This document shows positions 47,966 to 58,095 of a stretch of 64,000 nt of DNA, piece by piece (position 1 is the first letter of the stretch; each line of letters begins with the position of its first letter). Position numbers and translations under genes: made by a program. The DNA is from Phytopythium helicoides (Eukaryota; Oomycota; Peronosporomycetes; Pythiales; Pythiaceae): assembly GCA_024867545.1 (NCBI GenBank), contig JANFNE010000039.1, positions 496,001 through 560,000 on the forward strand, given 5' to 3'. The notes beneath the pieces are model-generated. The model worked only from the letters and a program-made list of their open reading frames with translations, searched no databases and was not told the origin of the DNA.

Positions 47966-50900
47966 ATGAGCGACTCGGAGGACGACGTGCGTGGCGCGCG
48001 CTGCTGTAGGGAGGCGCCGGGGCTGACGAGGTGAGCGCAGGTGGTGATGCTGGAGGTGAAGGGCGCGGCGGGGAAGAAGAAGGCGGCGACGCCAAGGAAG
48101 AAGCCGGCGACGACGCCCAAGAAGAAGCCGGCGACAACACCAAAGAAGAAGCCGGCGACAACGCCCAAGAAGAAGGCCGCGGCCAAGAAGAAGAAGGACC
48201 CGTGGGACGAGGATACCACGTCCTCATCCTCCGAGGCCTCCGCGTACGGCGGCAAGGCCGACTCGGACGAGGACATGGACGACGGACCCAAGCAGGAGAT
48301 CGAGGAGATCTACCAGAAGAAAACGCAGCTGGAGCACATCCTGCTCCGCCCCGACACGTATGGTGCGTCTGTGGACCTGCGCTTTCGTGTGACTATTGCC
48401 TCGAGATCTACCCCTGGTGCTCACCGCGGCAAATCGTTGCAGTCGGGTCTCTCGAGCCAGTCACACAGTCCATGTGGGTCTTTGACGACGCCAGCAAGAA
48501 GATGGAGTCGCGGAAAATCACATTTGTACGTTATTGTAGACAACGCTTTGTGCGGGTACCGATCTAACAACAACTTTTTCGTCTTCCTAGGTGCCAGGCT
48601 TGTACAAGATCTTTGACGAAATAATTGTGAACGCCTGCGATAACAAGCAGCGCGACAAGTCCATGGACACTTTGAAAGTCACGATTGACGTCGAGAAGGG
48701 TGAAATTTCCGTCTGGAACAACGGCAAGGGCATCCCTGTCGTCATGCACAAGGAGCACCATGTATACGTGCCAGAATTGATCTTCGGGCACCTTCTCACA
48801 GGAAGTAACTTCGACGACAAGAAGAAAAAGACGACAGGTGGCCGAAACGGTTACGGAGCCAAGCTTGCCAACATTTTTTCCACTCAGTTCGTCGTGGAGA
48901 CTGCCGACTCCAGCATCAAGAAGCGCTACAAGCAAGTCTTCTCCGGCAACATGAGCACAAAGGAAGAGCCGGTAATTACTTCGTGGTCTCGGAAGGACTT
49001 CACATGCATCTCATTCAAGCCCGACCTCGAGCGCTTCAAGATGGAAAAGCTCGACGACGACATTGTTGCACTCTTCAAAAAGCGCGTGTACGACGTCGCG
49101 GGTGTCACGGATAAAAGTTTGAACGTCTACCTGAACGACGAGAAGATTGCGATCAAGACGTTCCCTGAATACGTCCGCCTGTATCGCCCCGTTGTTGAAG
49201 CTGAGGAAGATAAGAAGGACGAGTCTGACGACGAGGAGGAAGACGCCGAGTCCGACGACGAGAAGAAGAAGAAGAAAAAGAAGAAAGACAAACCGGCCAC
49301 AGATGTTATCTTTGACAAGCCTGACGGTCGATGGCATGTCGGTGTGGCTGTGAGTGACGACGGGTTTCAGCAGATCAGCTTTGTGAACGGCATTTGTACG
49401 ACCAAAGGTGGACAACACGTGAATTACATTGCCGATCAAGTTGTCGCGAAGCTGGTGGCAGTTCTGAAAAAGCGAAACAAGGGCGAGTCCGTGAAGCCCA
49501 ACTACATCAAAAACCACATGACAATCTATGTAAGCGCTCTGATAGACAACCCCGCATTTGACTCACAGGTGGGCTTGCGTCTAGGATTGGTGCTGATATC
49601 TGGTCTAGCTGTCTGACCTATGTCTATTGCGTGGTTTGTAGACGAAAGAGTGCCTGAACACACGGCAAAATGCGTTTGGATCTACATACACGCTGAGTGA
49701 CAAGTTCCTGAAGCAGGTTGAAAAGAGCGGCATGGTCGAACGCATTCTTTCGTTTGCACAGTTCAAGCAGACCGCAGAGCTTCGCCGCAAGGCTGGAGCG
49801 GGAGGTGGAAAGCGCTCCCGGCTCACTGGCATCCCGAAACTTGATGACGCAAACTATGCTGGCACAGCGAAGGGCAAGGACTGTACTCTGATTGTTACAG
49901 AAGGAGACTCGGCGAAGACCATCGCTGTTGGTGGCCTGGCTGTTGTGGGGCGCGACTACTACGGCGTTTTCCCGCTGCGTGGAAAACTGCTAAACGTCCG
50001 CGAAGCTAGCCACCAACAAATTCTCAAGAACGAAGAGATCAAGAACCTCGCCAAGATCATTGGCCTCAAGTTTGGCGACAAATATGAGTCGACGAAGGGA
50101 CTGCGCTACGGTCACCTGATGATCATGGCAGATCAAGATCATGATGGCAGTCACATTAAGGGCCTCGTGATAAACCTTATTCACCACTTCTGGCCGTCGC
50201 TGCTCAAGGTAGAGGGTTTCCTGCAAGAGTTCATTACGCCAATCGTCAAGTGCACAAAGGGTCAGCAGAAGCACATCTTTTACACGATGCCCGAGTATGA
50301 AGCTTGGCGCGACTCTCACAACAGCGGACGAGGATGGCACATGAAGTACTATAAGGGTCTGGGTACAAATACGACGGCAGAGGCGAAGGAGTACTTTTCA
50401 GACCTGAAAACCCATCAGATCGACTTTACCTACGATGGCGACGAGGACGGCGATGCCATAGACATGGCCTTTTCGAAAAAACGCGTTGAGGAGCGCAAGG
50501 ACTGGCTACGAGCCCACGAAGCCGGCTCTTTTGTGGATTATGACGTCGATGAGATGGGCTATTCCGAGTAAGTTGTTGCGGGAACTACAAATGGTCGCAC
50601 ACGCTGTTGACACTAACCGATTGCCTTGCACAGATTCGTGAACAAAGAGCTGATCCTGTTCTCCATGGCCGACAATATTCGTTCTATCCCATGCGTGGTC
50701 GACGGATTCAAGCCATCGCAGCGCAAGGTCCTTTTCTGCTGCTTCAAGAGAAACCTCAAGGTGAGTCGTCTGGAGCCATTGTGGTCATGGCAACGTGCCA
50801 ACTCTGACCTCTTGTAATGTAATGAAGGTGGAGCTCAAAGTGGCTCAGCTTGGTGGGTATGTGTCAGAACACTCGGCGTACCACCACGGTGAGCAGAGCT

Positions 50901-53196
50901 TGTATGGAACGATTGTCAACATGGCACAAGACTTTGTGGGAAGCAACAACGTTCACCTGCTTTCACCAAACGGCCAGTTCGGTACCCGGTTGATGGGCGG
51001 CAAGGACGCGGCTAGCCCCCGTTACATCTTCACTAACCTGGAGCAAGTGACTCGGCACATTTTTGACGCTCGTGACAATGATGTGCTCAAGTATCTGGAC
51101 GAAGATGGTCAGTCGATTGAGCCTGAGTGGTACATCCCCATCATTCCAATGGCGCTCGTGAATGGAAGCGAAGGTATTGGCACAGGTTGGTCGAGCTCGA
51201 TCCCGAACTACAACCCGTTTGATATCATCAAAGTCCTTCGGCAGAAGATTGCTGGCGAGGAAACTGCTCCGCTGATTCCTTGGTACCGCGGCTTCATTGG
51301 ACATATTGTTCCAAAAACTAGTGCCCGAGGCACTGACTCACAGAACTTCGTCGTACAGGGCCTTTATGAGGTGATTGATGATACCACGCTAGTCGTGTCC
51401 GAGTTGCCGGTAAAAATGTGGACGCAAACATACAAGCAGTTTCTGGAAGGACTTTTGGAAGCTGGTACTATCACTGACTTCAAGGAAAATCACACGGACA
51501 CCAAGGTGCTCTTCACGATCACGATGGAGGCCAAGACGCTTCGTGAGATCTCCGCCGCGCCGGGGGGCATTGTCAAAAAGTTCAAGCTTGAGGGATCCAT
51601 TTCGACCTCGAATATGCATCTTTTTGACGCGCGCGGCCACATTAAGAAATACGAGACGCCAGAGGAAATTCTGAACGAGTTCTACGACATTCGTATCGAT
51701 TACTATGACCGTCGCAAGCATGCGTTGCTGAAAAAGCTCGCTGATCAGATCAAGCTCCTGTCCAACAAAACTCGGTTTGTGCTGTCTGTTGTCGAGGGCA
51801 AGCTGATTGTAAGCAATCGAAAGAAGGCAGAGCTCTTGCAAGAATTGATTGATGAAGGATACGATCAGATTCTGCCTCAAAACTCCAAGGCGGCGAAAAG
51901 CGCAGATGACGAAGATAGTACTAGCGACGACGAGCAGGAAGACAGTAGCGCTGCGACCGCTAGTCGTGGATACAACTATCTTCTCTCCATGAACATTTGG
52001 GCGTTGACCAAGGAGCGTGTCGACAAACTGCGCGCTGAACTACAGGATCGTGAGCAGGAGTACGCGGATCTTGATGCCAAGACGCTAGAACAGCTGTGGC
52101 TTGCCGATCTGGATGTTCTTGAGACTGTCCTCCGTGAGACCGAAGAGGCTCGCGAGAAGGCGATATCGCATACCCCGAAGGCGAAGAAGAATAGCCGCGG
52201 TCGCAAGCCTACAGCAAAGCGAAAGAAGCGCACTAAGGGCGGGGATGATGAAGATGATGATGGAGACTCGGACTTTGAAATGGATAAGCCGAAGCCAAAG
52301 GCTCGAACTCCGTCGAAACCTCGTGCCAAGCCTGCAGCGACTAAGAAGGAGCCTGCCGCGAAAAAGGAACCAGCAACCAAGCCGACTGCAAAGAAGGCAA
52401 CGACCATAACGTCCTTCTTTGGGTCGAAGAAGGAAAAAGAAGAAGAAGAAGAGGACAAAGACTCTGACAGTGACGTTGAGGTGCTCTCTCTGGCGGAGCG
52501 ATTGGCGCGACGAGCTAAGGAGACACCACAGAAAAAGCCGAAGGCTCCTGCTCAAGTCTCGATGACAGTTGATTTAGTCGAGTCTGATGACGATACGAAG
52601 CCTTCAAAGAGCGCCCTCGAGGACGACGAGGATGACGTGTTTGCTATGAACGACGAGAATGCGCCGAAGCCCAAGAAGGCTGCTGCCAAACCGAAAGCGG
52701 CACCGAAGCCAAAGTCTCCCGCGAAGAAGACCCCGGCTAAGAAGGCGCCAGCAGGTCGAGGCAAGGCACTGGCGTCATCTCTAGAGCTTGACGACGCCGA
52801 AGAGGACGACGACGAGGCTCCATCCAAGCCCAAAGGTACGTGCTTCGAGATATATCTCATTTCTTGCACTCAACCACGTAAATGCTCACCCCGTGCTTGT
52901 GCTTTACAGCCTCGCTGAAGCGCCGAAAGGAAGCCACGCCAAAAAAGAGTAAGCCAACTCCGAAGAAGAAACGAAGACTGGCCGACTCGTCGGACTCGGA
53001 GGAAGAAAAGGAAAGCGGTGGTGAAGCACAGGATGATACTCGCGCCCCACCTCGTCGCGGTTCTCGTGTGCGCGCCACGATTTCCTACGCGGCTATGTCG
53101 AGTGACGAGGAGGACGAGGAGGACGAGGAGGCAGCGGATGACGATGAAGACGAAGCGGACGCCTCGGAAGGAGACGATGGCAGCGACTTCGAGTAA
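47966..53196 (+). CDS. TOP2: DNA topoisomerase II
   Basis: Eight exons: 47966-47986, 48041-48362, 48443-48525, 48591-49568, 49642-50567, 50634-50760, 50828-52835 and 52910-53196; product 1583 residues. It passes one DNA duplex through another using ATP. Seen in order: a basic N-terminus with KKPATTP repeats, the GHKL ATPase (KIFDEIIVNACDN, GRNGYGAKLANIF), TOPRIM (VTEGDSAKTIA, ADQDHDGSHIKGL), the catalytic Tyr885 in SPRYIFTNLEQV, and a charged C-terminal domain of ~350 residues rich in KKEPA and acidic blocks. The 7-codon first exon is inferred from splice signals and phase. The tail has a PCNA-box-like TTITSFFGSKK near residue 1344. E2F-like sites precede the gene, fitting S/G2 expression. 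Confidence 0.95.
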
Positions 53197-53663
53197 TGCG
53201 CTTTGCGTTGGATTTGAATGGCCGGGGTACCCGGCATTGGCGCTGTGGTAGATGGCCACAAAACCCTCCATTTCTACATTTACCCTTCTCAGCAAAACGA
53301 TCGACGTAAACTCTCACTCAACCGGAAAACGTGGAAAAGGAGACGTGAAACTAAATAAACCTGTCGTTACGGTACTGCGCAGTTCATCAGGTTGCGCGAT
53401 GCCCTCCCCCAGCAATGACAACAGCACTGCATTGACGCTTCGTATTGCTTGTTGAAGATGCCATAGGAAGGTTCTCCAGAGCTCCATCATGAGTCACGGC
53501 AAGCTAGTAAAGCGGCCTTTGCAGGTCTGTCTGCATACACGTAAATGGGCATGATGAGACAATAGCATGTTTTGAATTGGCAAGCGCCCACTCGTTCTCG
53601 AATGGCAACGAACGAAAGCGGCTGCCGACCCTGATCTCCATACTCACAGTGTAATTTGCCACT
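53197..53663. other. Intergenic region, no gene seen
   Basis: About 470 bp between TOP2 and the mobile-element remnant. No coding signal. Confidence 0.5.
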
Positions 53664-54867
53664 ATGGCAAACAAGCGCGCTCGATCGGGCACGGAGGGCG
53701 ATCCAGGTCCCCGGCGAGGCAGGTCCAAGACCAGGCAAGCTGCCGCAGGGCTACGCAGATCCACAACGAGTAGAGCTGCTTCCGCAACTCGTCGAGGTCG
53801 GTCCAAGACAACACGTGCAGCTGGTGCTAGGTCTAAAGGGAAGAAGCGCAGTGCAGAACCACACAAGAGTCAGTCAAAGAGGCGACGAGCCGAAGTCGAA
53901 GCTCGTGACGCAGCTAACGCCAAATCCTCGCTTGTGTGCGTCAAGACGTCGCTCAAGGCGTTTTGCAAGAGCGACGAGGGCATGACTTTGCCGTGGGAGT
54001 CCGTGCTGGCGGATATGGACCAGGCCGTGCTGGAGGCTTACGTCCTCGCCAACATCCACGCCGTGCGGATGTGTCAGCTGGGCGATGCAGTGGAGCCACT
54101 CAACCAGGTCTTCTTCTACAGATGCCTATCGTGTGTTTGCAACGCCAACTCCACACTCGGGTCTCCTGCATTCCAGCAATCAGTCACGCTGTACAACACT
54201 TGGCGAGGTGAGGACGCTCGACGTGCAAGCAACCGGCAGATTACCGCTGGGTGGCAGCAGAGCGCAGCCCCAATGATGGCCGCTAACACCAAGAACGCGA
54301 TCGTACGCAACTTCTACCGTCGCTTTCACCGTCACATCAAGCGGGTTTATGACTTGAATGGTGCTGAGGCCTACGTCATGATCAAGAGCATCCTGGACCC
54401 TGTCTACAACGGCAACGATACCGAGGTGCAGGCTTGGCGAGAGCAGATCCCGCACAACGAGAGTGGCTGCTTGTCCGACGAGGCTAACAGATTGCTTCCT
54501 CTCACCTACATGATTCTGACCGACATTGAAGAGAGGAATCGCCGGTTTCAGCATCGACAGGACATCCCAGAGGTCCGCACGTTCAGTCTCCTGCCGACAA
54601 AGAATGGGTTCAAGTGCTCGCACTTCAAGATGTGCAAGACGGCGCTCCACAGTCTAGGCCCCGTTCAGTAGAACCGCTATTTGCGATTTCAATTTCGTCC
54701 GAAATGCTGAAAACCGCCGGAATGCTGTTCGGGGAAAAATAGCATTGTGTGCTGTTCACTGGCGCGAGAGATAGCATTTTCCCATGATAGACTGTCCTAT
54801 CTGTTTTGCGTCACTATTGGACTTGACAGGTCCTGGGTGACGCTTGACAGTAGTGGCAAATCCGACA

Positions 54868-56253
54868 ATGGAGCGCTCTAGCTGTGGCAACGAGGGGAGA
54901 GAGCCTGACTACAGTCCGGACGTCGCGCCGGCCGATCACCACTACATCAGTGACAGAGCAAACTATGGTGGAAGAAAGAACAGTGACGATGACAACGAAA
55001 GCGACCATAGCGATGACAGCACGTCGTCTGGGGATGATCTACTTATTCACACAGTTGCTGCCCTGTCATACCATTTACGGTCCTACTACGTAAAGCAGAT
55101 CCGCACAGACTCAGTTCTTCAAGGCGCAGTTTACTATAAAGAGCTAGTAGACAGTGACAATGAGCGCCGCTTCTACGATATGGTAAGGATGCGGAAGGAG
55201 ACTTTTTTCGCACTCTTGAGACTACTAGAAAGCACCGGTAAGCTCACCTCAACTGTGAATGTCGTCAGCGGAGAAAAGCTACTAGTGTACTTGCGGGTTC
55301 TATGTGGGGCGACAAATCGAACATGTGGAGAACGATGGCAAGTTGCGGGAGGCACAGTAACTGCTGCAATTCGAGAAGTCAATGCTGCTCTACGGGTTGT
55401 TCGACCAACTCTCATTACTCCTCCATCAACAGAAACATCATCTCGCATCGCGGAATCTCCAAAATTTTATCCTTATTTCGAAAACTGCATCGGCGCTATT
55501 GATGGTAAGTGCCGCGGTTTGGTTTTTTGCTACTTTGAATGCAATTAATAAACTTGGAGCGCAGGCACTCATATCCCTGCAGTGGTCCCTGTATCACAAG
55601 CAAAGTCCTTCAGAAATCGCAAAGGATTTATTTCACAAAATGTTTTAGCTGCCTGTGATTTTGACATGAAATTCCGCTACCTTTTAGCTGGCTGGGAGGG
55701 ATCTGCTCATGATGGGCGTGTGTACAGCGAGGCACTCAAAAATGGGTTTCCACTTGCTCCAGGTAAGTACTACTTGGCGGACGCTGGCTACAGCCTAACC
55801 CAAAATACGTTGACGCCATACCGAGGAGTGCGGTACCATCTCAAAGAGTGGGCTGAAGGCAATCAAAAACCCCAAACAAAAGAAGAGCTATACAATCTAC
55901 GGCACTCATCACTCCGGAATGTTATTGAGCGTATATTTGGCGTCCTTAAGCAGAAATTTCCACTGTTGCGTTCGATGCTGTCGTATGATTTTGGGACACA
56001 AGTCGACTTGGTGCTAGGTGCGGCAGTTATCTTCAACTTTATTCGCAATTTCGGCGAGATCCCGGGCTCTCTAGATGTGCTAGATGCTGCAATTCTTAAC
56101 GATCTACACAACGAGACAGAAGATATTACTGCAGCCAACACGACAGTGGACACTGACTCTGCAGCAAAGCAGATGAGAGACCAAATAGCAACTTCAATGT
56201 GGATCGATTACCAAGTCTATTTAGCCGCCCGAGATAGGACAGTAGTAATCTAG
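54868..56253 (+). CDS. PIF/Harbinger DDE transposase
   Basis: Two exons, 54868-55504 and 55565-56253, with a 60-bp intron (gtaagt...gcgcag); product 441 residues. An acidic N-terminus precedes a helical region (RMRKETFFALLRLLE). The catalytic triad of DDE_Tnp_4 is visible: Asp in CIGAIDGTHIP (the codon is split by the intron), Asp in YYLADAGYSL and Glu in NVIERIFGVLKQKFPLL. The frame has no internal stop, so the enzyme may be functional. It needs the Myb-like partner to enter the nucleus and bind the ends in known Harbinger elements. Confidence 0.9.
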
Positions 56254-56270
56254 CAAGGGTACGAAATATG

Positions 56271-57197
56271 TCATTGGACAGACGGGGATTCATGGTCTTC
56301 CAGTCCCAGATCAAGGAGAAATGTGAGCTGCATCTCCATATCAAGCACATTGAACCCTGCAGCGTCCCTTGGATTAGCCATGAAGTGGCGAACATATTTG
56401 ACTCGAGTTGTTCGTGTCATTCTTGGGCCAAATACCTTCAGAAAATGAAGAATAGCTTGTAGTTCTGGTGTTTTTGAATTGCTTTTTAGTCGCAAATGGC
56501 GCTCGTGATTTCTTGCAATTGTTTCCAAGGCAGCAGATATCCGATCACCACTTGACCGTGCTCTTTTGGTAGGTCTTTTCTGAGTGTCGATTCGTTGAGA
56601 TGTCAAAGTATCTGAGCAATCCTCTTCAGATAGACTCGACTCGGTGGAGGGGCCTGTTGCTTGATCACTTTCGGTGATATCAACGTTGCTAAATGCTCTA
56701 GTACGTCCCGTGATATGCTCATCTTGATCTGAGCTTGGTTGAGATGCGGCGGTGCCCTGGGTAGAATCTGCCGGTAGCGAGTTTGTAGATGCAACTGCAT
56801 ACCTACCAGTCGCTGTTATACCGCCAAATATTTCATGCAGCTCATCATAAAGCGGCAGAGGTCCATTCCGAAACTCTTCTGCCTTCGGGTTCGATGCAAT
56901 GTACTCATCCCATACTGCAGGCGGTGCAGTTGGGCGGCCAGTCGAAGGGCAAACTCCAAACCCGCTATTTTCAGTGATGGCCATGTATACGTCATGCTTG
57001 GCTCTAAGGCGCTGAAGATGACTTTGAGCTTGCGTTCTAGAGCGCTGGAGGTGAGATGGCAATTCGTTATTGAACAGGTTCATTATCCGCGTCCACGACG
57101 ATTTTTTGAAGCCGGCGTCAGTCCTGCCAATTCTAGCTGCCTCTGCATGCACAACACGGACAAGTCTAGCGCTTAGATCACTATCCCACACTGCCAT
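56271..57197 (-). CDS. Harbinger-associated Myb/SANT-like DNA-binding protein
   Basis: 308 residues, minus strand, ATG at 57197. The N-terminal ~95 residues form a Myb/SANT-like helical domain: LSARLVRVVHAEAARIGRTD, SSWTRIMNLFNNELPSHLQR and QAQSHLQRLRAKHDVYMAI. A PPAVWDEYIASNPKAEEFRN block follows, the conserved W.....P.A..FR element of Myb_DNA-bind_3/harbinger partners. The middle is Ser/Thr/Asp-rich; a nuclear-signal-like RPTKRARSSGD lies near residue 210. In characterised Harbinger systems this protein binds the terminal repeats and recruits the transposase. Confidence 0.85.
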   Translation of the reverse strand: MAVWDSDLSARLVRVVHAEAARIGRTDAGFKKSSWTRIMNLFNNELPSHLQRSRTQAQSHLQRLRAKHDVYMAITENSGFGVCPSTGRPTAPPAVWDEYIASNPKAEEFRNGPLPLYDELHEIFGGITATGRYAVASTNSLPADSTQGTAASQPSSDQDEHITGRTRAFSNVDITESDQATGPSTESSLSEEDCSDTLTSQRIDTQKRPTKRARSSGDRISAALETIARNHERHLRLKSNSKTPELQAILHFLKVFGPRMTRTTRVKYVRHFMANPRDAAGFNVLDMEMQLTFLLDLGLEDHESPSVQ

Positions 57198-57839
57198 CGT
57201 GGGAGGAGTTGGAGCTGAAGCTTTGTGTGCGCCCGAGATAATGGAGAATGGTGATCCAGGGAAATATCCGTGCACACTCACGTCCTCGTCACCTTGTTGC
57301 TATTCTGGGATTCTCATCATGTGGGTGCTAAGAAGATAAGATGTAGAAGGTAGTGGCAAGCAAATTCTAAATCGCAATCGGAGATCGCCGAATTCGGCGA
57401 TGCCGGAAATTGTGCTTCGAAGTCAATTTTTCCTGCCTGAACACGCGGCGATTTCAGGCCAAATCGTGAATCGTCTTTTGTGCACGGAAAGTGCGCAAAA
57501 ATTGAGAATTGGGGGTGACTGAACGGGGCCCTACTTCTACGTGCTGGTGTTCGCGTGCCTCCTCAAGGCGACGATTGGAATGCTGTCGCGGACGAATCGT
57601 GGCACAGTCTCTTCAATATCGCAAGGTTTGAAACAGCCAACAAGAAGTTCGTAGGAGAGATCGTGACGGACGGAAAGGCTGTCAGCATTGTCAGCAAGTG
57701 CGCTCAGCGTTGCCCGCAGATAGCACTGTATACTCAAACATTGTTGCATTTTCACTGGGTTCCATTCCCAGTCATCGTCTTTTATCGTAGGATGCCGGGT
57801 TCACCACGGCCATACCCGCGAGTCGAAGGCGAGTGCTAG

Positions 57840-58095
57840 CAATAACTCCTAGTTTCAGTTGCGTGCAGCGTATCGCTCAAATGCAATGTTTGTTGAATTC
57901 ACCACGTGGCCCCATCACATCGCATTCCGCGCGCACGCACCCCAGAGAATCTGAGAGATCCCACTTCAACCTGGTGGCTGCAAAAGGACAGTCACTCCAC
58001 GCCATGATGAGCTCGATTCCACCGTTGGATCCTCCCTCTCACTCGAGAACTCGCCGGCTGCTGCGCAAGTCGAAGCTTCTGCGCAGATTTCAGCC
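57840..58095. other. Intergenic region, no gene seen
   Basis: 256 bp between the truncated Fanzor remnant and the giant gene. A frame in register with that gene stays open back to about 58003 without an ATG; an upstream exon is possible. Confidence 0.4.

Larger units (their letters stand above)
54657..57530. mobile_element. PIF/Harbinger DNA transposon, complete
   Basis: A 2874-bp element bounded by 13-bp terminal inverted repeats (GGCCCCGTTCAGT at both ends) and a 3-bp target duplication, CTA at 54654-54656 and 57531-57533. It carries the two genes expected of the superfamily: a DDE_Tnp_4 transposase on the plus strand and a Myb/SANT-like gene on the minus strand, convergent. Both frames are intact and the ends are clean, so the insertion looks young. 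It lies inside the Fanzor-like frame. Confidence 0.9.
53664..57839 (+). pseudogene. Fanzor-like (eukaryotic TnpB) gene, split by a transposon and truncated
   Basis: Part 1 is an open frame from 53664 to about 54656: a basic, Arg/Lys/Ser-rich N-terminus, then helical sequence with the end FSLLPTKNGFKCSHFKMC. Part 2 resumes in the same frame after the inserted transposon, from 57534 (VPPQGDDWNAVADESWHSLF, then ETANKKFVGEIVTDGKAVSI). Both parts resemble the N-terminal half of oomycete Fanzor proteins (LLP.K..F..SH, then F....TDG.SVS). Fanzors are RNA-guided nucleases related to TnpB/Cas12. The RuvC-like nuclease half is absent: the frame turns to unrelated sequence after VSIVSK and stops at 57839. 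The gene is dead twice over, by insertion and by 3' truncation. The family call is from memory of the pattern, not from a search. Confidence 0.6.
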
